A DNA stretch of 20,178 nucleotides from an uncultured bacterium (GTDB lineage: Bacteria; Actinomycetota; Actinomycetes; S36-B12). The DNA lies in contig CAJBMR010000352.1 in the NCBI GenBank assembly GCA_903954205.1, forward strand, positions 1 through 20,178. Reading direction: 5' to 3'. The notes below the pieces were generated by a model, which saw only the letters and a list, made by a program, of their open reading frames with translations, was not told where the DNA came from and did not search any database. This document shows, piece after piece, positions 7,234 through 14,935 of the stretch. A program made the position numbers and the translations under genes. Each line of letters starts with the position of its first letter. The stretch's first letter is position 1.

Positions 7234-7746
7234 GTGCGGGTCATGGGCGTGGACCCTGGTCTCACACGATGTGGGGTAGGCGTGGTCGAAGGCGCCCCGG
7301 GTCGGGCCCTGACGCTCATTGATGTCGTGGTCATCCGCACACCCCACGAGGCCCCGCTCGAGGAGCGCCTCACCGGGCTGGAGCAGGCCCTCGAGGAGCT
7401 CGTGGCGCGCCACGAGCCGGAGATCATCGCCGTCGAACGCGTCTTCAGTCAGCACAACCTCCGCACCGTCATGGGGACCGCGCAGGCCGGTGCCGTGGCC
7501 GCACTCGCGGCCGGCCGCCGTGGCATCCCGCTGAGCCTGCGCACGCCGAGCGAGGTCAAGGCCGCTGTGACCGGGAACGGGCGAGCCGACAAGGCTCAGG
7601 TCACCGCCATGGTGACTCGGGTGCTCCGCCTCGATGCCCCTGTTCGCCCACCCGACGCGGCCGATGCCCTGGCCCTCGCCATCACCGAGATCTGGCGTGG
7701 AGGCGCCGAGCGTCGACTTCAGGCCGCGACCGGGGCCCGACGATGA
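7234..7746 (+). CDS. ruvC: Crossover junction endodeoxyribonuclease RuvC
   Basis: This 170-residue Holliday junction resolvase cuts four-way junctions moved by RuvAB. The RNase H-like fold has all four acidic catalytic residues: Asp7 in VMGVDPGLTRCG, Glu68 in IIAVERVF, and Asp141 and Asp144 in PPDAADALALA. The frame is open much further upstream, but the GTG at 7234 has a strong GGAGGAGG site 5 bases before it and gives the normal RuvC N-terminus. Its stop overlaps the ruvA start (ATGA). The upstream palindrome suggests damage-inducible expression of the ruv operon. Confidence 0.96.
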   Translation: MRVMGVDPGLTRCGVGVVEGAPGRALTLIDVVVIRTPHEAPLEERLTGLEQALEELVARHEPEIIAVERVFSQHNLRTVMGTAQAGAVAALAAGRRGIPLSLRTPSEVKAAVTGNGRADKAQVTAMVTRVLRLDAPVRPPDAADALALAITEIWRGGAERRLQAATGARR

Positions 7747-8327
7747 TCGCGTCCGTCTCCGGAGTGGTGGCCGCAGTGCAGCCCTCCGGCGTTGTGATCG
7801 AGGTGGGGGGCATCGGAGTCAGCGTGTCGTGCACCCCGCAGACGGCCGCTGTGGCGAGGAGGGGCGACGGTCTCGCCCTGCACACCAGCCTCGTGGTGCG
7901 CGAGGACTCGCTCACCCTCTATGGCTTCCCCGACTCCGAACAGCGCGACGTCTTCGAGCTCGTCCAGACCGTGTCCGGCGTGGGCCCGCGCACGGCCCTC
8001 GCGGTGCTCGCGACCCTGTCGCCCGACGGTCTGCGCAACGCCATTGCCGCGGAGGACGTCGCCAGCCTCACCCGTGTCCCCGGCATCGGCACCAAGGGAG
8101 CTCAGCGCCTCATCATCGAACTCAAGGATCGACTGCGCGCTGTCGCCCGACAGGGCGAGGCACCCACCGGCGATGGGCAGGAGACCGTGCGCGCCGCACT
8201 CGTATCGCTGGGGTGGTCGGCCCGGGACGCGGATCGCGCCGTAGCCGCCGTGTCATCCGATCTTGGCGCAGACGCGGATGTCGCTCCGCTCCTGCGCGCA
8301 GCGCTGCAGCACCTGGACCGCCGATGA
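7743..8327 (+). CDS. ruvA: Holliday junction branch migration protein RuvA
   Basis: This 194-residue protein binds four-way DNA junctions as a tetramer and loads the RuvB motor. The N-terminal OB-fold domain starts MIASVSGVVAAV and contains LHTSLVVREDSLTLYGF. Two helix-hairpin-helix motifs follow: VSGVGPRTALAVL (about 78-90) and VPGIGTKGAQRLIIELKD (about 113-130). The C-terminal domain III (about 147-194), which contacts RuvB, is present and ends in a short helix. It overlaps ruvC at ATGA and its own stop overlaps an ATG of the ruvB frame. Confidence 0.96.
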   Translation: MIASVSGVVAAVQPSGVVIEVGGIGVSVSCTPQTAAVARRGDGLALHTSLVVREDSLTLYGFPDSEQRDVFELVQTVSGVGPRTALAVLATLSPDGLRNAIAAEDVASLTRVPGIGTKGAQRLIIELKDRLRAVARQGEAPTGDGQETVRAALVSLGWSARDADRAVAAVSSDLGADADVAPLLRAALQHLDRR

Positions 8328-8347
8328 CTCGCGAGGAGCACGGAGAC

Positions 8348-9430
8348 ATGAGCGAGCCTGAGAGTGAGCGCCTTGTTGACGCGCGGGCAGACGACAGCGA
8401 GCGCGCGCTCGAAGGCGCGCTTCGGCCGCGCCAGCTCGACGAGTTCATCGGCCAATCGCGGGTGTGCGCCCAGCTCGACGTCGTCCTTCAGGCCGCGAGG
8501 CGCAGGGAGCGTCCCGCGGACCACGTCCTCCTTTCCGGCCCTCCCGGCCTCGGCAAGACGACCCTCGCCGTGATCGTCGCCGAGGAGATGGCGGCCCCGC
8601 TGCGCATCACCAGTGGGCCGGCCCTGCAGCACGCAGGTGACCTAGCCGCGATCCTGTCGAGCCTGCAGCCGGGTGAGGTGCTTTTCATCGACGAGATTCA
8701 TCGGATCGCGCGCGCCGCGGAGGAGATGCTCTACGTCGCCATGGAGGACTTCCGTGTCGACGTCATCGTGGGCAAGGGACCCGGGGCGACCGCGCTCCCA
8801 CTTGACCTTGCTCCCTTCACCCTCGTGGGCGCGACAACCCGCGTGGGCCTACTGCCCGGGCCCCTCCGCGATCGTTTCGGCTTCACCGCGCATCTGGACT
8901 TCTACGACGAATCCGACCTGCGGTCGATCCTTGAGAGATCAGCGCACCTCCTCGCCGTCACGATCGATGACGACGGGATCTCGGAGATCGCACGCCGATC
9001 ACGTGGCACACCGCGCATCGCCAACCGACTGTTGCGTCGCGTGCGCGACTGGGCACAGGTCCACGGCACCGGCGATGTCGATCGCACCGCCGCGCGCGCC
9101 GCACTCGACCTCTACGAGGTGGACGCCCTGGGATTGGATCGCCTGGACCGCTCGGTGCTCGATGCACTCGTACGCCGATTCGGTGGCGGTCCCGTGGGCC
9201 TGTCGACGCTCGCGGTGGCCGTGGGCGAGGAGTCGGAGACGGTGGAGACGGTGGCTGAGCCCTTCCTCGTGCGCCACGGCCTGCTTGCCCGCACTCCGCG
9301 GGGCCGAGTCGCAACCGGTGCGGCCTATGCCCACCTCGGCGTAGCCCCTCCGGCGGGCACCTGGGCCGCCCAGGGGCTGTTGGGCTTCTCGGACGCCACC
9401 GGCGACGCCTCACCGGGCGCCTCCGGCTAG
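8348..9430 (+). CDS. ruvB: Holliday junction branch migration ATPase RuvB
   Basis: This 360-residue AAA+ motor drives branch migration with RuvA. Motifs: Walker A GPPGLGKT (64-71, Lys70), Walker B LFIDEIHR (112-119), sensor 1 GATTRVG (161-167), the arginine finger in GPLRDRFG (171-178) and a C-terminal winged helix (about 285-345). Start choice: ATG 8348 has GAGGAG 9 bases upstream and gives the usual short acidic N-terminus before LRPRQLDEFIGQ. An alternative ATG at 8324 overlaps the ruvA stop (ATGA) and would add eight residues but has only a weak ribosome site. The stop TAG begins a TAGGCT hexamer that may belong to the next promoter. Confidence 0.95.
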   Translation: MSEPESERLVDARADDSERALEGALRPRQLDEFIGQSRVCAQLDVVLQAARRRERPADHVLLSGPPGLGKTTLAVIVAEEMAAPLRITSGPALQHAGDLAAILSSLQPGEVLFIDEIHRIARAAEEMLYVAMEDFRVDVIVGKGPGATALPLDLAPFTLVGATTRVGLLPGPLRDRFGFTAHLDFYDESDLRSILERSAHLLAVTIDDDGISEIARRSRGTPRIANRLLRRVRDWAQVHGTGDVDRTAARAALDLYEVDALGLDRLDRSVLDALVRRFGGGPVGLSTLAVAVGEESETVETVAEPFLVRHGLLARTPRGRVATGAAYAHLGVAPPAGTWAAQGLLGFSDATGDASPGASG

Positions 9431-9434
9431 GCTC

Positions 9435-9451
9435 TTGACTCCACGCGTCAA
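9435..9451. promoter_or_regulatory. Inverted repeat upstream of yajC-secDF
   Basis: TTGAC-N7-GTCAA forms a 5-base inverted repeat in the 54-base gap between ruvB and yajC. It starts 2 bases after TAGGCT (9428-9433), a possible -10 overlapping the ruvB stop, so it would sit at the transcription start like an operator. No regulator is known to me for this sequence. Confidence 0.3.
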
Positions 9452-9484
9452 CGTCGGCGCGGCCGGTCATTGAGGGGTGTATTC

Positions 9485-9820
9485 GTGGAAAGTCTGGGCA
9501 CGTTGCTGCCGATTCTCCTCATCGGAGTGGTCTTCTATCTCCTCATCATGCGCCCGGCGCGCAATCGCCAGCGCAAGCAGGCCGAGATGATGTCCGCGCT
9601 CGACCCGGGCGCTCGGATCATGACGACGGCGGGCGTATACGGCACCGTCGTGGCCATCGACGATGACGATGCCGAGATCGAGATCGCTCCGGGGGTGGTG
9701 ATCCGTGTCGTGAAGGCAGCGATCGCCAAGGTCATCGAACCCGTGCCTTCTGAGTCCACGCCTCCTGCGGAGTTGAACGACCGGGGGGCGTCCTCCGAAC
9801 CTCCGAACCCCAACGCCTGA
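9485..9820 (+). CDS. yajC: Sec translocon accessory protein YajC
   Basis: This small 111-residue protein works with SecD and SecF at the SecYEG channel. One N-terminal membrane helix (about 6-25, LLPILLIGVVFYLLIMRPAR) is followed by the family pattern RNRQRKQAEMMSALDPGARI and GVYGTVVAIDDDDAEIEIAPGV. The polar C-terminal tail (about 85-111) is unconserved. The GTG at 9485 is preferred because GAGGGG lies 7 bases upstream; a TTG at 9470 would add five residues and has no ribosome site. It is followed by secD after 49 bases. Confidence 0.93.
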   Translation: MESLGTLLPILLIGVVFYLLIMRPARNRQRKQAEMMSALDPGARIMTTAGVYGTVVAIDDDDAEIEIAPGVVIRVVKAAIAKVIEPVPSESTPPAELNDRGASSEPPNPNA

Positions 9821-9869
9821 GTCGCACGCTTTACCCGCCCTGCCACGTCCACGCTGAGAAGGAAGACAC

Positions 9870-11495
9870 GTGCCTCCCGCCAATCGCAGCAGCCGCACCG
9901 GCTCGCAGACGCATCCCGGCCGCCTGCTCCTCATCATGGCGCTCATCACGGCGGCCTTGGCGGTGTGGGCCTTCTGGCCGGGTCAGGACAACGCCGTGCG
10001 CCTCGGTCTCGACCTACGCGGTGGCACCCAGGTGATCCTGCAGCCCAAGGCTGTCCAGGAAGGCGCGACGATCACCGACGATCAACTTGCCCAGACCGTG
10101 GCGATCATCCGTCAGCGCGTTGACGGGGTGGTTGTCGCTGAAGCTGAGGTCACCGTGCAGGGCTCCGGCGAGGGGGCCGCGATCATCGTTTCTGTGCCCG
10201 ACGTGAGCCAGGAGCGGCTCGTGGAGCTCGTCGGCCGCACCGCACTCCTGGACTTCCGACCCGTCTGGTCGATCTACGGTCCCGCGCCCGAGTCCCTCGA
10301 CGACACGGCCAACCCCGCACCCGCGCCCACGGGTGACGACACTGCGACTTCCGCTCAGATCGTGCAGGCCGCGGACAACACTCCGGAGTATCAGGCTGAG
10401 GTAGCAGCTTTGGACTGCCTCGACCCCATCAATCAGGCGGGTGGAAGCCCTGACGATCCCGAACTGTGGCTCGGGACCTGCGACAAGGACGGCGCGGCGA
10501 AGTACTCCCTCCAGCCCGCCTTTATTGAAGGCACCAACGTCACGGATGCGGTAGCGCAGTTGCCGCAGCAGGGCGTGGGCGGCTGGGTGGTGAGCCTCAC
10601 CTTCGACAGCGAGGGTGCGCGCGCCCTCGCCACGGCATCGCAAGAGCTCTACGCACTACCCGACTGTGCGCCGGGTGGTGCCAGTCCGTGTAATGCCTTT
10701 GCCATCGTGCTCGACGGAGTCGTGGTCTCGGCACCGCGATTCAACGAGCCCATCATTGGTGGCCAGGCGCAGATCGAGGGCGACTTCACGGCCACGGAGG
10801 CCCAGGACCTGGCCAATGTCCTTAGCTACGGCGCGCTGCCTGTGACTCTCGATGTCGTCGAAGTGACGAGCGTGTCGCCCACGGTCGGCAGCGATCAACT
10901 GCGCGCAGGCCTCATCGCCGGTGCCATCGGTGCGCTCCTGATCGTGCTCTTTTTGCTGTTCTACTACCGCGTGCTGGGTGTCGTGGCCGTCCTCAGCCTC
11001 GTGATCGCGGGTGGCCTGGCCTACATGTCGTTTGTTGCCCTCGGCAAGACGGTGGGCTTCACGCTGACCCTCGCGGGAGTCGCCGGTGCCATCGTCTCGA
11101 TCGGTATCACGGCGGATTCCTTCATCATCTACTACGAACGCATCCGCGATGCCTTACGTGAAGGCAAGACGATGCGGCAAGCAGCTGAGGTGGGATGGAC
11201 CGCTACGCGGCGCACGCTGCTGGCGGCTGACTTCGTGACGCTCCTCGCCGCGATCGTCCTCTACATCATCTCCGTGGGCAACGTGAAGGGCTTCGCCTTC
11301 ACCCTCGGTCTCATCACCCTCATCGATATCTTCGTTGCGTTCCTCTTCACCTATCCCTTGACGGTGCTCGTCTGCCGCTCCGCGTGGATGCAGAAGGCCA
11401 CCTGGCTGACTGGACTCCGCGTCAAGGGCTCCGGCCGCGACGGCGGAGGCGATGCCGTTGCAGATGACCGCACGACCGTAGGAGTGGAGTCCTGA
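9870..11495 (+). CDS. secD: Protein translocase subunit SecD
   Basis: This 541-residue membrane protein uses the proton gradient to help pull secreted proteins across the membrane. TM1 is at about 18-36, followed by the conserved GLDLRGGTQVIL (46-57), a large extracellular P1 region (about 58-340) and five more helices (about 346-365, 368-391, 396-421, 452-470, 474-501). Asp416 in GITADSFIIYYERIRD corresponds to the conserved TM4 acidic residue needed for proton use. P1 has an acidic Pro/Thr-rich insert (about 139-175) and four cysteines (183, 204, 266, 274) that could form disulfides outside the cell. The start is GTG with AAGGA 6 bases upstream. Its stop overlaps secF (TGATG). Confidence 0.96.
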   Translation: MPPANRSSRTGSQTHPGRLLLIMALITAALAVWAFWPGQDNAVRLGLDLRGGTQVILQPKAVQEGATITDDQLAQTVAIIRQRVDGVVVAEAEVTVQGSGEGAAIIVSVPDVSQERLVELVGRTALLDFRPVWSIYGPAPESLDDTANPAPAPTGDDTATSAQIVQAADNTPEYQAEVAALDCLDPINQAGGSPDDPELWLGTCDKDGAAKYSLQPAFIEGTNVTDAVAQLPQQGVGGWVVSLTFDSEGARALATASQELYALPDCAPGGASPCNAFAIVLDGVVVSAPRFNEPIIGGQAQIEGDFTATEAQDLANVLSYGALPVTLDVVEVTSVSPTVGSDQLRAGLIAGAIGALLIVLFLLFYYRVLGVVAVLSLVIAGGLAYMSFVALGKTVGFTLTLAGVAGAIVSIGITADSFIIYYERIRDALREGKTMRQAAEVGWTATRRTLLAADFVTLLAAIVLYIISVGNVKGFAFTLGLITLIDIFVAFLFTYPLTVLVCRSAWMQKATWLTGLRVKGSGRDGGGDAVADDRTTVGVES

Positions 11496-12601
11496 TGGCG
11501 CGTCGAGCCTCCCTTGGGGACCGTCTCTACCGCGGAGAGTCCGGCATCAACTTCGTTGGTCGCCGGCGTACCTGGTTCATCATCTCCGGCATCCTCGTCC
11601 TCATCTCGCTTGCGGCGCTGGGCTTCCGCGGCCTCAACCTCGGTGTCGAGTTCCAGGGCGGGGCAGTCTTCTCCGTGCCCAATGCCACGTGCTCGATCGA
11701 GGGCGCTCGCGAGGCGACCAGTCAGACGACGGGCGAGGAAGCCATCGTGACCGAGACGGGCGCCGGGATCATCCGCGTGCAGACGCCTCCGGTGGATGCT
11801 GCGCAGAGCCAGGAAATCTCCCGCGTCCTGGCCGACACCTGCGGCGTCGCCGCCACGGACATCAGTGTCCAGGTCGTTGGGCCTACCTGGGGTGCCGAGA
11901 TCACGTCCAAGGGCATCCAGGCGCTAATCGTCTTCCTCGTCCTGGTGACAATCTTCCTTGCGATCTACTTCGAGTGGCGATTTGCCGTCGCGGCGCTCGT
12001 GGCGCTGGTGCACGACATCGTCCTGACGGTGGGCATCTACGCGATCACGGGCCTACCCGTGACGCCGGCGACCCTCATCGGCTTCCTCACCATCCTCGGA
12101 TACTCGCTGTACGACACCGTTGTCGTCTTCGACAAGGTCAAGGAAGACACCAAGGGCATCACCGCTCAGTCAGTGCTGAGTTACCCGGAGGCTGCCAACC
12201 GATCGGTCAATCAGGTCTTGGTGCGATCGATCAACACCACGATCACGTCGCTTCTACCGGTGCTCGCGATCATCATCGTGGGAGCCGGACTCCTCGGCGC
12301 CGGAACGCTCCTGGACCTTGCGGTGGCGTTGGCGGTGGGCATGTTCGTCGGCGTCTACTCCTCACTCTTCATCGCCACGCCCGTCGCGGTCCTACTCAAG
12401 ATGCGCCAGCCCGACATCAAGGCGCTCGACACTCGGGTGGCCGCGCGTCGCTCCGGTGCCGGCAAGCGTGCGGCGGAGTCACAGGAGGCGGCGGCGGCAG
12501 CTGTCGGCGTTGTCGACTCAGCGGCGACAGGCACGGCTTTGGGGGCGGCGGAGCGTCAGCAGCCCAAGCGCCAGCCGCGATCCAAGCGCGGCAAGAAGTA
12601 G
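11495..12601 (+). CDS. secF: Protein translocase subunit SecF
   Basis: This 368-residue partner of SecD has TM1 at about 26-44, GVEFQGGAVF (50-59, the counterpart of the usual GIDFTGG), an extracellular P1 with Cys66 and Cys116, then five helices. Asp207 in GYSLYDTVVVFDKVKE and Arg244 in VRSINTTITS match residues conserved and functionally required in SecF. The C-terminal tail after about residue 312 is cytoplasmic and low in complexity: Arg/Ala-rich, ending in a basic Lys/Arg run. ATG overlaps the secD stop, with GGAG 5 bases upstream. Confidence 0.96.
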   Translation: MARRASLGDRLYRGESGINFVGRRRTWFIISGILVLISLAALGFRGLNLGVEFQGGAVFSVPNATCSIEGAREATSQTTGEEAIVTETGAGIIRVQTPPVDAAQSQEISRVLADTCGVAATDISVQVVGPTWGAEITSKGIQALIVFLVLVTIFLAIYFEWRFAVAALVALVHDIVLTVGIYAITGLPVTPATLIGFLTILGYSLYDTVVVFDKVKEDTKGITAQSVLSYPEAANRSVNQVLVRSINTTITSLLPVLAIIIVGAGLLGAGTLLDLAVALAVGMFVGVYSSLFIATPVAVLLKMRQPDIKALDTRVAARRSGAGKRAAESQEAAAAAVGVVDSAATGTALGAAERQQPKRQPRSKRGKK

Positions 12602-12631
12602 CCGCCACCATCCCGATCTCCGCGATGCTCG

Positions 12632-12637
12632 TACACT
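12632..12637 (+). promoter_or_regulatory. Possible -10 element for relA
   Basis: TACACT lies 26 bases before the relA start in the 62-base secF-relA gap. The upstream bases show no good -35. Confidence 0.3.
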
Positions 12638-12663
12638 GACCGCTACAGCAGCGGGAGGTGCGG

Positions 12664-14922
12664 GTGACGCAGGAGGCGATGCGCGAGGTCCCGGCCGACG
12701 CCGGAGCCACTGGCCTGCGCTCGCGGCTCGCGCGTCTCACCGGGTCCCGCACCGGTCCCTCCGAGCTGGACCCCCTGATTCGGACGCTTCGCCAGTACCA
12801 CCCCAAGTCCGATGTGCGCATGCTCCAGCGGGCGTACGAGACCGCTGCTTACCTGCATCGGGATCAGAAGCGTCGCTCCGGAGATCCCTACATCACGCAC
12901 CCTCTCGCCGTGGCGACGATCCTGGCCGAGCTCGGCATGACGGCCCCGACCCTGTCGGCTGCGCTCCTGCACGACACGGTCGAGGACACCGGCTATTCCC
13001 TCGAGGAGCTGCGCGAGGACTTCGGCGACGAGGTGGCCGATCTCGTCGATGGCGTCACCAAGCTCGATCGCGTCACGTACGGCGAGGCATCCGCTGCCGA
13101 AACCGTGCGCAAGATGGTGGTCGCGATGGCGCGCGACATTCGCGTGCTCGTCATCAAGCTCGCCGACCGCCTTCACAATATGCGCACCCTGTCCTTCATG
13201 CCTCCGGAGAAGCAGGAGAAGAAGGCGCGCGAAACCCTCGAGATCTACGCCCCCTTGGCACACCGCCTGGGCATGAACACCATGAAGTGGGAACTTGAGG
13301 ATCTCGCGTTCGGGACCCTCTATCCCAAGGTGTACGACGAGATCGAACGCCTGGTGACCCAAAGGGCGCCCTCGCGGGATCAGTACCTCACGAGTGTCAT
13401 CGACGAGCTCGAGAGCGACATCCGAGGCGCTCGCATCAAGGCGTCGGTCACCGGGCGTCCCAAGCACCTCTACTCGGTCTACCAAAAAATGGTGGTCAGG
13501 GGCCGTGAGTTCGCGGACATCTATGACCTCGTCGGCGTTCGGATCCTGGTGGAGTCGATCCGAGACTGCTACGCGGTGCTGGGCATCGTCCACGCGCGCT
13601 GGAGCCCCGTACCGGGTCGTTTCAAGGACTTCATCGCCATGCCGAAGTTCAACATGTACCAATCCCTGCACACGACCGTCATCGGTCCCGGAGGCAAGCC
13701 GGTCGAGCTGCAAATCCGGACCTGGGACATGCACCGGGCCGCGGAGTTCGGAGTCGCCGCTCACTGGCGCTACAAGCAGCGCGACGTGGGCGGCAAGCAG
13801 GGACCGGATGATTTCGGCTGGCTGCGCCAGCTCCTGGAGTGGCAGCGGGAGACCGAGGACCCGGACGAGTTCTTGGATTCGCTCCGCTATGACCTGTCCT
13901 CGTCCGAGGTGTTCGTCTTCACGCCGAAGGGCGACGTCGTCGCGCTTCCCCAGGGCAGTACGCCGGTCGACTTCGCCTACAGCGTCCACACGGAGGTGGG
14001 TCATCGCTGTGTGGGGGCCCGGGTCAACGGCAAGCTCGTCCCGTTGGAGTCTGAGCTCTCCAACGGGGATGTCATCGAGGTCTTCACGTCCAAGGCAGAC
14101 GGGGCGGGTCCCAGCCGCGACTGGCTTATCTTCGTCAAGTCTCCGCGGGCGAAGTCGAAGATCAAGGCGTGGTTCAGCAAGGAGCGTCGCGAGGAGGCAA
14201 TCGAGCAGGGCAAGGACTCCATCGTGCGCGCCATGCGCAAGGAGGGCCTCCCGCTCCAGCGACTCATGAGCAACCAGGCGCTCTCGACGATCGCATCCGA
14301 GCTTCACCAGGGCGATGTCTCGGCCCTCTATGCGGCGGTGGGGGAGGGCCGCATCTCGGCCGCGAGCATCGTTCGGCGCCTGGTCGCAGCTGCCGGTGGT
14401 GTGGATGGTGCGGCCGACGATGTCGCGGAGGGCTTCACGCCGTCATCCTCGTCCCGGACGGTCGCCTCGGGTGATCCCGGTGTCCTCGTCAAGGGGGCCA
14501 CGGACGTCTGGGTGAAGTTGGCCCGATGCTGCACGCCTGTGCCCGGCGACGACATCGTCGGCTTCGTGACCCGCGGTTCAGGGGTGTCCGTGCATCGGCG
14601 CTCCTGTGTCAACGTCCCCGGTCTGGAGGCGCAGCAGGAGGCAGGCGCGCGATTCGTGGATGTCTCGTGGGCACCGTCGTCGGGAAGTGTGTTCCTCGTC
14701 AACATCCAGGTGGAGGCACTCGACCGCGCGCGTCTGCTGGCGGATGTCACCCGAGCCCTATCGGATCAGCACGTCAACATCCTCAGTGCTTCGGTGACGA
14801 CCACCCGAGAGCGCATCGCCCTGTCCCGGTTCACCTTCGAGATGGCCGACCCCAAGCATCTTGGCGCCGCGCTCAAGGCGGTGCGCCAGGTAGACGGCGT
14901 CTTCGACGCCTACCGCGTCTAG
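12664..14922 (+). CDS. relA: Bifunctional (p)ppGpp synthetase/hydrolase Rel
   Basis: This 752-residue stringent-response enzyme has the full long-RSH layout. The HD hydrolase domain (about 50-200) keeps His79 (ITHP), His103-Asp104 (LLHDTVEDT) and KLADRLHNMRTL. The synthetase domain (about 255-370) has GRPKHLYSVYQKM, DLVGVRI (Asp288), ELQIRT and the RFKD motif (319-322), which marks bifunctional Rel/SpoT enzymes as opposed to the EFDD of RelA-only synthetases. A TGS domain (about 417-476), a Cys-containing RIS/zinc-finger region (LARCCTPVPGDDI) and a C-terminal ACT domain follow. Start: GTG 12664 has GGGAGG 5 bases upstream; GTG 12658 is in frame but overlaps that site. The gene converges with the DUF349 gene, with 13 bases between stops. 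Confidence 0.95.
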   Translation: MTQEAMREVPADAGATGLRSRLARLTGSRTGPSELDPLIRTLRQYHPKSDVRMLQRAYETAAYLHRDQKRRSGDPYITHPLAVATILAELGMTAPTLSAALLHDTVEDTGYSLEELREDFGDEVADLVDGVTKLDRVTYGEASAAETVRKMVVAMARDIRVLVIKLADRLHNMRTLSFMPPEKQEKKARETLEIYAPLAHRLGMNTMKWELEDLAFGTLYPKVYDEIERLVTQRAPSRDQYLTSVIDELESDIRGARIKASVTGRPKHLYSVYQKMVVRGREFADIYDLVGVRILVESIRDCYAVLGIVHARWSPVPGRFKDFIAMPKFNMYQSLHTTVIGPGGKPVELQIRTWDMHRAAEFGVAAHWRYKQRDVGGKQGPDDFGWLRQLLEWQRETEDPDEFLDSLRYDLSSSEVFVFTPKGDVVALPQGSTPVDFAYSVHTEVGHRCVGARVNGKLVPLESELSNGDVIEVFTSKADGAGPSRDWLIFVKSPRAKSKIKAWFSKERREEAIEQGKDSIVRAMRKEGLPLQRLMSNQALSTIASELHQGDVSALYAAVGEGRISAASIVRRLVAAAGGVDGAADDVAEGFTPSSSSRTVASGDPGVLVKGATDVWVKLARCCTPVPGDDIVGFVTRGSGVSVHRRSCVNVPGLEAQQEAGARFVDVSWAPSSGSVFLVNIQVEALDRARLLADVTRALSDQHVNILSASVTTTRERIALSRFTFEMADPKHLGAALKAVRQVDGVFDAYRV

Positions 14923-14927
14923 ACGCG
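14896..14927. terminator. Inverted repeats at the convergent relA/DUF349 end
   Basis: Two structures sit at the junction. The first is a hairpin with stem GGCGTC (14896-14901), TTC loop and GACGCC (14905-14910), inside the last relA codons. The second is a perfect 14-base palindrome CGCGTCTAGACGCG (14914-14927) that includes the relA stop codon. Neither has a T-run, so they are not classical intrinsic terminators; the location fits a bidirectional transcription end. Confidence 0.3.
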
Positions 14928-14935
14928 TACCCCGT

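Noticed and set aside
8324..8347. ATG 8324 as the ruvB start
   Set aside because: It overlaps the ruvA stop in ATGA fashion, which is appealing, but it lacks a good ribosome site; ATG 8348 has GAGGAG at a suitable distance. The upstream start is kept as an alternative.
9435..9440. TTGACT as a -35 element for yajC
   Set aside because: No TANNNT hexamer lies 16-19 bases downstream, so it does not form a standard promoter; it is better read as half of the inverted repeat.
11689..12639. A 316-codon plus-strand frame within secF
   Set aside because: It is an alternate frame of secF, rich in Arg/Gly/His; secF itself has all conserved motifs.
12643..14307. A 554-codon open frame on the minus strand opposite relA
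   Set aside because: It lies entirely antisense to a clearly coding relA with intact domains. Its His/Arg/Leu/Asp-rich composition is what high-GC codon bias produces in the mirrored frame, and no motif or ribosome site is recognised.
14896..14910. The relA-end hairpin as a classical intrinsic terminator
   Set aside because: There is no T-run after the stem, and the bases encode the conserved end of the ACT domain, so coding constraint alone may explain it.
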